Positions 18,941 to 29,230 are shown, counted from the stretch's first letter. The stretch is DNA of 31,330 nucleotides from Welwitschia mirabilis (GCA_051453625.1 JBOZIK010000001.1:168062001-168093330), one strand, 5' to 3'. The notes: a model not told the origin generated them from the sequence alone. Numbers and translations: made by a program.

Positions 18941-19248
18941 ATTGACAAAAAGCTCTTTCCAAATTTTCTAGCACACAAATCTATTGCAGAAAACCTTCTG
19001 ATAGTTTTGACACAGGTAAATATTTGTTAAAATGTAACTACTTAGATGAGATTTTGCAAGTTTTCTAAGGTCTGAACTTAGATTTTGCAATGAATGCAGA
19101 CACGAGGAAATACCCACCAGTAAGCTTGTTGAGTAAATTTGTTATAGCCTCCCCATTTAAATAGATATCATTATTATTGTTCTAGAAAATACAAAAGATT
19201 TGTCAAACTATTTAAATGAAGTATTGACAAAGGCTTCATAAAAATATT
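18941..19248. other. Spacer between the 200-bp direct repeats
   Basis: AT-rich with no motif. Together with copy 1 it forms a 508-bp period, so it may be an older duplicated unit of which only one part is still recognisable. Confidence 0.4.
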
Positions 19249-19448
19249 AGTCTTCACTGGAGCCAATTTAGAGGTATTGAGGACTACGACCAAGACATTG
19301 CTCAAATAATAGGGATTATAGCAAAAAGAAGAATAAGATGCATATGAGACAGATGAACAGTACAATGCTTCTGACATAAGATGTGAAAGATCCACTTGAA
19401 GCAAAATCAAGTAAAGGATATTAAAGCTTCGGTTTTTATTCAACAAGC
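19249..19448 (+). repeat. 200-bp direct repeat, copy 2
   Basis: See copy 1 at 18741-18940. The - strand open frame across it (19174-19482) is hydrophobic and unrecognised. The related frame in copy 1 runs mostly through N. Confidence 0.9.
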
Positions 19449-19787
19449 TCATAAAAATTTTATAAAAAAACTTGACTAACATTTATGAATCATCTTGAGT
19501 TACAGAAGCCTGTAAAGGAAAAAAGAAAATTATGGAAGATAAGAATATTCAAATCAATGCATTTATGAAAAAGGAGACAGAGTTTTAGGGAATAAGTCTT
19601 GCTTAATTGCAAAAGGGATGGTCGTAATGGAGAAAATCGTTTGGAAAGGTCTTCATGTGATTTTGGTGAAAATATGAATCATACTAGGAAAAAAATACTA
19701 ATGGCATATGAAGGATAATCAAATTTGGTTTTTGGAAAGCATACTATAATCCTGCTACAGGGATAAGAAATTTTCCAGCATACTGGA
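19449..19787. other. No recognisable gene
   Basis: AT-rich; no domain or repeat structure seen. Confidence 0.4.
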
Positions 19788-19875
19788 TGAATCTCACATT
19801 AGAAGGGAAATGCATAGGAATAATGATCCCTTGAATCTCACGTTAGAAGGGAAATGCATAGGAATAATGATCCCT
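19788..19875 (+). repeat. 44-bp tandem duplication
   Basis: Copies at 19788-19831 and 19832-19875 differ at a single base (cacatt/cacgtt). Near-identity points to a recent event. Confidence 0.97.
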
Positions 19876-20207
19876 TAGAGATTACAAAAGCAGATGCATT
19901 GATATCCAAACTACTCAAGAAAGAAATTTGATGATGGATGATGTTTGATGTGCTTCAAAGTTGATGAATGACAGTTGCTTAACAATGGATACAAATTAGT
20001 TAAAGACTTAAAGCTAATATGAAATGAACCACTTATGATATGCAGACTTCTCAACAAGTTATCACAGTGATCCCTTAAAAAATGGAAAAACTAAAAATAG
20101 TTTCCAATATTTTTTTTATCGTTCTAATAATCTTCTATCCTCAGTTCTGTTATTGCCAATAAATCCTGGTTGTAAGCTTTTTTACTCTCAATAGCCTCTT
20201 TCAAAAA

Positions 20208-20723
20208 TGTTATCACAACAACTGCAGCATAAAGCGACAAACAAATGCAAACACAAACAAAACAAAACAAAAAAAAAAGAAAGACACACAAGGATTTAAT
20301 GAGGTTTGGCCCCTTTCTAGACTATGTGCTCAAGAAAGTAGTGCAAAGCTCTTCTTAGCGGACAGAAGCTTAAGATAATAGCTATGAAGCCACAATGGTG
20401 TAAGGTGTATATACAGTCAAGGAGTTAGGTTAAAGAGGCAAACCAACCTTGACTTCCTCCTAACCATTGCACACTCTTTCGTTTAACTTAATTTCATACC
20501 CGCCTCAAGGCGATTTATAATTAAATCCGCCTTTTACAATTAAATGTGGTCAACATGAAAATATTCTAAATAATGTTGTGCTAGGTAAAAGTGTAATAAT
20601 GAAAGACCATAACTGTTAGCCAATTTATAAATGGCATTAGGCTTTAATCAGAGAAACATAAATAAAATAGGAATTTTATTTCTGTCAAAGTCTTTTCGAT
20701 GTTTTCAATTTTGGGGTATCACA
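20208..20723 (+). mobile_element. LTR-like segment (5' LTR or solo remnant)
   Basis: It begins TGTTATCACA and ends GGTATCACA, two bases before a primer-binding-site match. It contains the phrase acaaggatttaatgaggttt, which resembles a segment common in plant LTRs, and a TATA-like tatata at 20408-20413. A TG start and CA end fit an LTR of about 516 bp. The left end is a guess, and no partner LTR is seen in the window, so this may be the 5' end of a truncated element. Confidence 0.5.
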
Positions 20724-20725
20724 AA

Positions 20726-20738
20726 TGGTATTAGAGCC
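20726..20738 (+). promoter_or_regulatory. Primer-binding site matching initiator tRNA-Met
   Basis: tggtattagagcc differs at one base from TGGTATCAGAGCC, the site complementary to the 3' end of initiator tRNA-Met that primes minus-strand synthesis in most plant LTR retrotransposons. Its position just after a CA-ending LTR candidate supports the call. Confidence 0.7.
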
Positions 20739-21873
20739 AAAGATCCAATTGGAAAGAGGAATCCATAACTAGACATATGAAATACATTGCTTCTCATCCC
20801 CAAGAGGTGGGCAAGAAGGCAAAGGTCTCAAAGAAATTGTACTGAGGAGGGATGCCAATGTCATCATACAGGCCAATAATGCAAGACTGAAGTCCTATGG
20901 TTTTGCAGGGAAGACCTCAATAGTCAAGGACATCATGTGATCGAAAGGATGTGAATACTGCACTTTGTTTTGGCACCCAAATCAAGGCCACCTGTGAGCA
21001 TGGTGTGGGTGTGAACAAAACAAGTTCTTCACAATCAGGCATTAAGACAAGAAAGTTGGATGAAGAAACAAAGTATACGGATCTTCAAAATGGTTTACCC
21101 AAAGCTTCAACACATAATCTAGAAAGCTCAGCTCGAAAAGAATATTTCATAGGTTGAACATATAAAACATATCAACATAACAACCTCAAGTCATCTAGCA
21201 ATACAAAAGGAGCAAGATGTGCTAAATCAAGCAATATTCATCAGAATGGAAAAGAGACACTAACACAATTAAAAAGCATTGCAACTTAATCTTCCTCTTC
21301 TTAAAAATGAAATGAAATCAAGTGAAAAACAATTCAACCCAAGGAAACAAATGGATTCTATATTTTAGTATTTTAGGGAAAAGAATTGAACTATAGGCCA
21401 TACGAGGTAGAGACTCCGAGAGCACAAGGAGTTGTAGGTGATGTAGGCAAGAGAAGAATGTGAGCAAGTGAGATAGTGAAGCATGGATGATGTGTACATA
21501 CATTCATTCCATTTATAATGCATAATGTTGAGCAATGGTTTTTAACAAATCCCTGACATTGTTCATATTCAGACCTCCCACTTCTTGGCCACCTCCATCC
21601 AGAACTGCTTCCACACAGCTGTCATGCATTATGCAAAATTTACTGAATTTTACCACATGTACTATGGCAACACATGAATCTCTTGCAGTCTAGGTGTACT
21701 CAATCACAACAGAAATGGAGACATGCTCGCGAATCTGTCTTATGAGATTTTCCAAATGACAACTGACTGTTAAAATTTAGAAAGAAAAAAAAATCTATCA
21801 AGGCATATCAAAGTCGGTATAAAGTTTTCAAAGAGAATGCAATCAGACAACATCCAACTCTAATTTGGGAGGC
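20739..21873. other. Sequence downstream of the primer-binding site; no domain recognised
   Basis: An open frame at 20951-21157 (+) lies where gag would be expected but shows no gag motif; it contains HGVGVNKTSSSQSGIKTRK. It may be a decayed leader or gag of the element starting at 20208, or unrelated DNA. The rest is non-coding. Confidence 0.35.
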
Positions 21874-21931
21874 ATCCAACTCCAATTCTCTACCTTACAT
21901 GGTTGGATTCATGGACAGACATAAAGTAAAA
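21874..21931 (+). repeat. Left copy of gap-flanking repeat
   Basis: This stretch ends ggttggattcatggacagac followed by ataaagtaaaa, and recurs right after the gap at 22592-22642. A partial extra copy of its start (catccaactctaatt) sits at 21851. Confidence 0.85.
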
Positions 21932-22591
21932 NNNNNNNNNNNNNNNNNNNNNNNNNNNNNNNNNNNNNNNNNNNNNNNNNNNNNNNNNNNNNNNNNNNNN
22001 NNNNNNNNNNNNNNNNNNNNNNNNNNNNNNNNNNNNNNNNNNNNNNNNNNNNNNNNNNNNNNNNNNNNNNNNNNNNNNNNNNNNNNNNNNNNNNNNNNNN
22101 NNNNNNNNNNNNNNNNNNNNNNNNNNNNNNNNNNNNNNNNNNNNNNNNNNNNNNNNNNNNNNNNNNNNNNNNNNNNNNNNNNNNNNNNNNNNNNNNNNNN
22201 NNNNNNNNNNNNNNNNNNNNNNNNNNNNNNNNNNNNNNNNNNNNNNNNNNNNNNNNNNNNNNNNNNNNNNNNNNNNNNNNNNNNNNNNNNNNNNNNNNNN
22301 NNNNNNNNNNNNNNNNNNNNNNNNNNNNNNNNNNNNNNNNNNNNNNNNNNNNNNNNNNNNNNNNNNNNNNNNNNNNNNNNNNNNNNNNNNNNNNNNNNNN
22401 NNNNNNNNNNNNNNNNNNNNNNNNNNNNNNNNNNNNNNNNNNNNNNNNNNNNNNNNNNNNNNNNNNNNNNNNNNNNNNNNNNNNNNNNNNNNNNNNNNNN
22501 NNNNNNNNNNNNNNNNNNNNNNNNNNNNNNNNNNNNNNNNNNNNNNNNNNNNNNNNNNNNNNNNNNNNNNNNNNNNNNNNNNNNNNNNNNN
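21932..22591. other. Assembly gap (660 N)
   Basis: Flanked by two copies of one repeat, so it probably hides a repeat array or is a scaffolding overlap. Confidence 0.99.
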
Positions 22592-22642
22592 TCCAGTTCT
22601 CCGCCTTACGTGGTTGGATTCACAGAAAGACATAAAGTAAAA
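22592..22642 (+). repeat. Right copy of gap-flanking repeat
   Basis: It shares ccttac(a/g)tggttggattca and acataaagtaaaa with 21874-21931 at the same spacing, with a few substitutions. Confidence 0.85.
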
Positions 22643-23578
22643 AGAAAGGTAGCTATGAAGAGAAATACATGTCTCTGGTTCTCTCAAATAGTGGCAATAA
22701 AAGATGGACAATGGCGTAAGCACAAGCATGAGATCCCCAAAGAGCTGCTCTTTGGTCCACATAGCAAGTACATCCGTTTTTCAAGGGCATGTGAAGTGAT
22801 ACGTTCACAATTTAACACATCAAGGTGCCCTTGGCGTTGATGACCCATGTGAATCAGTGGCCCTTGGAATTGGTGAACTATACAAAATTAAGATGAGAGA
22901 AATAGGTTTAATTTTGTTCATGTCTCTTTCATAATGCTTTCACACTATTTCCTTAAGATATTCAAAACCATCAGACTGTGGCTTCTACAACATCTCTTTG
23001 ACAAATGATTAGCACAACAATATGCATTCATATTTGTCCTACAATACCTATATCCATTATTCACTCGTGACCCCACAGAATATCAAGTAACACCACAACA
23101 TTGTTTCTCATATATATATGCTTTCAAAATCACTGAAATCAGTAGCCTTCCTAAGTTTGCGAGTGAGATCTAAGTTGCAGACAAGACGGAAGGAAGAGCT
23201 ATGAAGTTCCCCAAACTAGGTAGTCTTTGTGGAAAGCCTTGATGCTTCTGACCCAGTCAAAAAATACTGCTTCTTCTACAAGTACAAATCATGTTATCAA
23301 GGACCCCTTTTTCAATCACATTAAGGGCCCGCTAGAACTCCATAGCATCCTCAATGGCATTGTTTGTATGATTCCATTCCCAAGAACATGTAAAACGAAA
23401 CCTCTGCACCTAGTTGTGGCATACATTGGAAATGCTCTACCAAACCAAGACAGTGACTAATTGTATCTTCTTCCATTGAAAACTACATACCTTGAAACCA
23501 GAGGAAAATGAATTCATAATCATTTAAGTGCTTCAAACCATTATCTGAGTCTATATGGTGAGGTCAAGTAGTAATATT
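22643..23578. other. No recognisable gene
   Basis: Open frames are short (23227-23460, +) and match no family I know. Confidence 0.4.
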
Positions 23579-23719
23579 TGTTAGAAAAATACCTTCTCAT
23601 TGATGCCCCTCTTAGAACAAGCAGATTTGTCAATTATGCTTGTGAAGGGAAAAGATCAAAGCGTCAACCAACTTAAGAGTAGGAGATCCTTCTAAGGACC
23701 TGTGAAATCTGAATACGGT

Positions 23720-23918
23720 AAGGGCAACCTTAAATTTTCTGAGGTCGACCGAACCTAAGGGCGACCACACTCTCTTAAGGGTGACCAAACTGTAACAGAG
23801 TAAAAAGGACAGAATTCAGTAAGGTCAACCCAACAAATAATGAGGTCGAGCGAGCTCAGGTTGCCTGGGAAACTAAGTTTGATAAGGTCAACCAAGAAAT
23901 TCATAAGGTCGACTGAAG
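23720..23918 (+). repeat. Dispersed GGTCGACC-type motif array in the second LTR
   Basis: Variants of aaggGTCGACCgaac occur at 23720, 23741-23754, 23757-23770, 23777-23790, 23821-23834, 23842-23854, 23884-23896 and 23905-23918. The core is palindromic in its best copy (ggtcgacc). Same theme as the array at 4251-4657. Confidence 0.7.
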
Positions 23919-24432
23919 AAGGGGAACATTAAAATTCTAACTGTCGGCGAACTGCAAGTTTTCCCTCTCCCGCTATCGTGGACTGTAACATAATCTAGAA
24001 GTTCCAAAAATCAAGGCATCAATCCATGAGTTATAAAAACAAAGTACTTTCAAAAGGAGATAGAGCTTTTTTTTTTTTTTTAATCTCAAGCATTTTGATA
24101 GTCAAAAATTTTCCTCTTCCTCTGGTTCTAAAGGATCATTCACTGTAATACTTTTGTATTATTGAATTGATATACTTTTGCAATATCCAAATTTAAGAGC
24201 TTTCTTTGCTATCACAGTGGGAGGTTTCAGCAGATACAGCCACATCTAACTCCATCTTTCTCCTTCTGAACTGGAAGGTTATAGATTTCACCTTAAAATC
24301 CAAGTGTTGTAACAAAGGTTTGTGGTGAACCTGAGAAACCATTCTGATGGTAAATAAGTCGGCCGTTGTTAGGTTGAAGGGTGGTTGCTGACCACTGTTT
24401 TGACATCTTGTGTTGTGTAGTGTTTAATTTTT

Positions 24433-24465
24433 GATCACCCTATTCAGCCCCCTCTAGGGCTGATC
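24433..24465 (+). other. Terminal stem-loop of the second LTR
   Basis: gatcaccct pairs with agggctgatc with one bulged base, around a C-rich loop (attcagccccct). It corresponds in position and form to 5285-5312. Confidence 0.6.
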
Positions 24466-24475
24466 CTTTTGTCAA

Positions 24476-26130
24476 TATTTTGTGTAAGCTGGATTTGATG
24501 AGGACATTCAGCTAATTAGGCTAATTTGTCAAGTGGTGAGGCTTTGTATGCTAGTAAGAATCATGGAAAGAGTGGAGTGAGATGTTAGCACTAGGAGAAG
24601 GATAGACACATGAACAAAGTCAGTCATAGACTCAAACGCAATGACATTGCCTTGAAAGCAGAATCCTCTAGAGAGGTTGGATTCACAAAAGAAGAGAACA
24701 TTGTGCTTCAATATTGCTCAATTGGGCTATCGCTATTATCCTAAGGCATATGACTAACAACAAGAGGGAGTTGCACAATTTTTTGTGTTTAGTTGTGCTT
24801 GTCTTGTTTGTGTCTTATATATCTTGGATTTGTTGATAGTTTACAAGACTATCTGCAATGGCAATTGTAGGATGGTGTCTATAGTAGATGGATTAATGTT
24901 GTCCTATGTGTTTCTTGGCTTGAGGATGCCTAGTCATGTTGTTGTCAATTTCCTTCTTATTATGCTGAAGGGGAAGCACTAGTATTTCATAGTTGAGGGG
25001 GACTATCTTCCTTTGAAAGAAGCCTACTAGAATGAACAGTGCTTCGGAACAAATAGCCAAAGGCAAGCAATGTGGCATAAGATGCTAAAGGATAATCCTT
25101 CAAAATACAGTATTGAAACAAGGAAAATAAAAGAAGTAAGGAAAACAAGCAAAGGGTTAGAGATGACAAGTTCTCCTTGAACAAGAAGCCTGGTTGTAAA
25201 CAAGCTGGATCTAAGAAGGGTTTTATCCTTTGAAGGAGCCTTCCAAATACCCAAAATGGGAAGGCCTACGTGATCTTGCACCAATGGTTCCCTCAAAATC
25301 TTTTCACATGCTAATGTGTAACCCGACGCTTTCCACTCAATGTTTGATTTCAAGAACACATTTGCCCCATGATGTTGGGAACATCCATCTCTAACATGAA
25401 GCCTTCACTTCACAAGATTACCTCTACAAAGGGCCTAAAAGAAAACCACCACAAAAGAGCATCAGTGGACCATTAATGTCACCCCACTACAGAGGGGTTT
25501 GGAGACCAAAGCAAATGCTAGATTTTATTTCTCAAAAACTGCTTTGGATTACAAAGTGATCACTAGTCTTCTCATGGGACATCCTCACAGTTTTTGTCGA
25601 ACCCTAGATATAGTTGTTACAACAAAATCAAAGAAGGAATCACAAGAACATAGGGATGAATTATAATAGAAGCATGGACAAGAGAACGACAAAGAAGAGT
25701 TTAGAATGACTGACAACTAATGCTGAAACTACAAAGGGCTAATGTTGGCCTCAGTTGACCCTCAAAATCTCAAAGGAAATTCAGGCCAAGAATCATTCCA
25801 ATGATTAAGGGAACTAAGTGATACCAGAAACAATAGAAGGATGGCTAATGAAGGGAAAGCCTATCAAGGGTGAGGTGTTTGAGCTTGTGAGGGATGTACC
25901 TGTAGGATGAATAGAAGAAGCAGAAGGAACCCGTTAGCAGGTTCTAACAAGTCTAAGCCAAAAAGGGTTAGGGAGAAACCTTGCTAGATGCCCAAAAAGG
26001 TGAACCTGCTGAGGGAAAACAGTGGGCAGCCTACTAGGTGGAAAACCAAAAGGGAACCATTCTAGGGGTCAAGTGAATCACACTTAGCAAGGTTGGCCAA
26101 GGGCTTGTGGTAAGAAAAGGAAACAATTGC
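24476..26130. other. No recognisable gene
   Basis: Frames on the - strand at 25027-25359 and 24987-25184 overlap one another and show no domain. The segment from about 25940 to 26130 has spaced ctaggg-like words, possibly a decayed edge of the minisatellite that follows. Confidence 0.4.
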
Positions 26131-26347
26131 CTTGCTAGGGGCTTGGAAGAAAAGACCTTGGCAGGGGCTTGGGATAGGGGACCTTGCTAGAGATCACCCT
26201 AATAGGAAGAACCGTATTAGGGAGCACTTGCTATAGAGCATGCTATTAGGAAGAAAACCACTAGGAAGAATTCCACAAGTGAGCATCCAGCTAGGGAGAA
26301 TCCACCCATAGAGCACCCTATAAGGAAGCAACCCTCTAGGGAAATTG
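26131..26347. repeat. 15-bp minisatellite, about fourteen units
   Basis: From 26168 to 26347, twelve consecutive 15-base units can be marked without indels: 26168, 26183, 26198, 26213, 26228, 26243, 26258, 26273, 26288, 26303, 26318 and 26333. The loose consensus is ccactAGGgAGcAtC. To the left, an 11-base unit at 26157, a 15-base unit at 26142 and an 11-base unit at 26131 show the array starting irregularly. Because 15 is a multiple of 3, every frame gives a five-residue period. On the - strand two frames stay open and read as pentamers such as GCFLI-GCSMG-GFSLA or LPYRV-LYGWI-LPSWM. On the + strand stops occur inside. A non-coding minisatellite is the simpler reading. Confidence 0.85.
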
Positions 26348-27514
26348 TTATCCAACAAATAGAAGTGCCTAACATAAGAGTCCACAATGGTGGAAACAAG
26401 GACACAGGAGGAGGGTTTTTGGGTGTGCTTAAGATCTAGATTAGGGCAAATTAAGAGAGGTACTTTGCAAAGAACTAGAGGGAAAGGACCACTGTCTCCT
26501 TGATATAATCCAGCAATTGGCCAAAAGGGAGACACTTTCGACAACTGGACTTTCTTGAGGGAAAGGCCTATTGTCTCCCTAATATCTTCCGAGAATTTGT
26601 CAAATAAAGGTTGATTCTGACACCTAGAGCCATAGAAATGACACTTCTATCCCAAAGGTTTCCTCCCACTAAATCCCTTACTACAGGGATAGGCAAGGTT
26701 AAGAATTATGCTCCTTCTCAAGCTAGCTCAAAGGGCATTGCAGAGAAATAATGGCCTTCTTTTTAATGATGTAGCCTCTTGAAGGCATTTCTCTTTATTA
26801 ACATTGCCTATAGGTCCTTTTTGGCAGCTCCTAAAGCTTCACATAACATAAGCCTTCGAGGCGCTTTCTTATTGTACATAATGTAACAAAAATAGTTTAC
26901 TCTTGTTTCAAATGTATACCCTGTGTTACTTACTTGCTTGTATCTGACTTATTTACTAACCATTGTATTAAAACTCAGTGTGTGGAATTTCAGAAAGACA
27001 ATAGTGGCCCAAATCAGTTCAATTCAACCGAAATTCTTAACAAAATTCAAATCTCACCACAAAATTTCATGTTGGAGAAACTTCAGGCAATCAGGCAGAA
27101 CTTTGCATCTGAAAGAAATCAGTTTCAGAACAGAATTGAAGCCATTCTGTTTCTCATTCCTTTCAATTACAAATTTTGCATTTCTTAAGCCTTAACCTTC
27201 AATTTTCCATGTTCATATCAAGGCTTCATTGCTGAAAAATCACAGCTCCAACCAGAAAATCTGTAGAAATTCGATTTTCTACAGATTCTACGACAATTTT
27301 TTTCTTAACCTGCAAAAGGGTGAAGTTAAAAGTACTAACAACTTTTTATCTTGTTTCCACTACTTAGCTTGTCTTTTGTAGTTCAAAATCAAATGCGTGG
27401 GGTTTTGATTTCTTAACTTAGAAATTTGTTAAAAATTCGAAATGGAACTTCAAATGTGGAATAACTTGAATTTAAAGTTTTTTCACAGCCATAAATTTAA
27501 AAATAATATGGAAA
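26348..27514. other. No recognisable gene
   Basis: Two overlapping + frames at 26923-27195 and 26934-27188 have no known motif. The remainder is AT-rich. Confidence 0.4.
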
Positions 27515-27566
27515 CATATTACTTACAAAATCATTTTCACCATATTACTTACAAAATCATTTTCAC
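27515..27566 (+). repeat. Perfect 26-bp tandem duplication
   Basis: Copies at 27515-27540 and 27541-27566 are identical, so this is a recent slippage or end-joining event. Confidence 0.98.
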
Positions 27567-27648
27567 CATAAGTTTGTAAGTAAGGGCATAAAAAGATTGT
27601 TTTTCATTTGGTAGTTTTATTTCGATTACTCGATTTGCATAAAAGTGC

Positions 27649-27770
27649 TTTAGTTTTAGTTTTAGTTTTAGTATTAAAAAGGTGTTTTTAGTTTTAGTTT
27701 TACAATGTTCTTTAGCTTTAGTTTTAGTATTAAAAAATTGTTTTTACTTTTAGTTTTACAATGTTTTTAG
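27649..27770 (+). repeat. TTTTAG-rich repeat with 56-bp tandem duplication
   Basis: Runs of ttttag form two higher-order copies, 27655-27710 and 27711-27766. Each contains gtattaaaaa and ttttacaatgtt in the same places. Confidence 0.9.
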
Positions 27771-27774
27771 TTTT

Positions 27775-27811
27775 GGGGGTTGGGGCGGGAGAGACGGGGG
27801 ATGGGAAGGGG
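27775..27811 (+). other. G-quadruplex-forming candidate
   Basis: Six G tracts of 3 to 5 (27775, 27782, 27787, 27796, 27803, 27808) with loops of 1-6 bases fit the G4 pattern. This GC-rich patch stands out in AT-rich DNA. Confidence 0.75.
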
Positions 27812-27905
27812 CGGACTAACCTTAACTATCTAAAGAAAGAAATATTGGGAGAAATCTCTTTTAGTCGAGATATCAAAGTATTTACAATACCCACTTATTT
27901 ATAGG

Positions 27906-28669
27906 NNNNNNNNNNNNNNNNNNNNNNNNNNNNNNNNNNNNNNNNNNNNNNNNNNNNNNNNNNNNNNNNNNNNNNNNNNNNNNNNNNNNNNNNNNNNNNN
28001 NNNNNNNNNNNNNNNNNNNNNNNNNNNNNNNNNNNNNNNNNNNNNNNNNNNNNNNNNNNNNNNNNNNNNNNNNNNNNNNNNNNNNNNNNNNNNNNNNNNN
28101 NNNNNNNNNNNNNNNNNNNNNNNNNNNNNNNNNNNNNNNNNNNNNNNNNNNNNNNNNNNNNNNNNNNNNNNNNNNNNNNNNNNNNNNNNNNNNNNNNNNN
28201 NNNNNNNNNNNNNNNNNNNNNNNNNNNNNNNNNNNNNNNNNNNNNNNNNNNNNNNNNNNNNNNNNNNNNNNNNNNNNNNNNNNNNNNNNNNNNNNNNNNN
28301 NNNNNNNNNNNNNNNNNNNNNNNNNNNNNNNNNNNNNNNNNNNNNNNNNNNNNNNNNNNNNNNNNNNNNNNNNNNNNNNNNNNNNNNNNNNNNNNNNNNN
28401 NNNNNNNNNNNNNNNNNNNNNNNNNNNNNNNNNNNNNNNNNNNNNNNNNNNNNNNNNNNNNNNNNNNNNNNNNNNNNNNNNNNNNNNNNNNNNNNNNNNN
28501 NNNNNNNNNNNNNNNNNNNNNNNNNNNNNNNNNNNNNNNNNNNNNNNNNNNNNNNNNNNNNNNNNNNNNNNNNNNNNNNNNNNNNNNNNNNNNNNNNNNN
28601 NNNNNNNNNNNNNNNNNNNNNNNNNNNNNNNNNNNNNNNNNNNNNNNNNNNNNNNNNNNNNNNNNNNNN
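27906..28669. other. Assembly gap (764 N)
   Basis: The left flank ends atttatagg and the right flank starts atttatagg, so the two sides share at least nine bases. Confidence 0.99.
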
Positions 28670-28745
28670 ATTTATAGGACACAGGTCCTCTTACAACAAA
28701 ATGCCTAATCAATGTGGGATTTAAGGAAATAACATAAAATAGCAA
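28670..28745 (-). mobile_element. Possible LTR fragment
   Basis: The stretch contains ctaatcaatgtgggatttaa. On the - strand this reads as a cccacattgatta phrase followed by a TATAAAT-like box, an arrangement often seen in plant LTRs. Too short for a firm call. Confidence 0.3.
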
Positions 28746-28996
28746 AGTATAGGGCTAGTAGCAATTACATACTAGAATTGAATACAATCGGAATAGTCAA
28801 CACTAACAATTTCTTTCCCATAATGTTTCATTATCTTTTCAATGTTTGTTTACTAATCTATACTTTAATTGAGCTTTCCCCTTTTTTCGAAGATAGGATC
28901 ATGAATTCATCACAATTACCTTGCAATTTTGCAATCATTTGTAGGCTTCCACTAATTCATTATAGGTCGAAAAAAAAGCAGAAAATGGTTTGAAAA
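28746..28996. other. Region upstream of the BED finger
   Basis: No domain. It may hold the 5' end or first intron of the hAT element. No terminal inverted repeat could be confirmed. Confidence 0.35.
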
Positions 28997-29230
28997 TGGA
29001 TCATCAAGGATCCAAAAAACCAGAAACGTGCATGTTGTAAGTTTTGCAACAACCATTTCACATTCAGCTTTTGTAACTACAGCAAAGTCCCATCTTGCAA
29101 AAACAACTAGGAATGATATACAAACTTGCAAAGCAAATTCTTCTACTGATCTAACTTGCAAGCCAGCAAATGAAAAATGTCTTGCACATTTGAACGCAAC
29201 AAAGAAATTAAAGGAGATAATTATCTTCAA
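28997..29230 (+). pseudogene. hAT transposase, BED zinc-finger exon (frameshifted)
   Basis: The frame from 28997 reads WIIKDPKNQKRACCKFCNN, giving the W...K-R-x-x-C-x-x-C start of the BED finger (Cys codons 29036-29038 and 29045-29047). The second half is in another frame: AKSHLAKTTRNDIQTCK, with His at 29091-29093 and Cys at 29127-29129, the usual twelve-residue H-to-C spacing of plant BED fingers. One frameshift therefore lies between about 29060 and 29080. BED fingers bind the transposon ends. Confidence 0.75.

Larger units (their letters stand above)
23579..24475 (+). mobile_element. Second copia-type LTR remnant (solo or end of truncated element)
   Basis: It resembles the LTR at 4075-5329 in layout. 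A motif array with GGTCGACC/GGTCAACC cores (23720-23918) is followed by a TATA-like box (tataaaaa, 24032-24038), a T run (24067-24081) and a C-rich stem-loop (24433-24465). The left end is uncertain (a TGTTAG lies at 23579) and the right end is taken at tca shortly after the stem-loop. No primer-binding site follows, so a solo LTR or a broken element is likely. Confidence 0.5.

Noticed and set aside
21890-22840. Long open frames on both strands (290 and 313 codons)
   Set aside because: They are open only because they run through the 660-N gap; the readable ends show no domain.
26194-26544. Pentapeptide-repeat protein gene on the - strand
   Set aside because: The pentamer pattern is forced by the 15-bp DNA period; the residues do not follow the A(D/N)LXX pattern of the family, and two frames look equally periodic.
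27649-27770. True telomere or interstitial telomere
   Set aside because: The unit is TTTTAG, not TTTAGGG, and forms a 56-bp higher-order duplication.
27882-28745. 287-codon open frame on the - strand
   Set aside because: Almost entirely N (gap 27906-28669).
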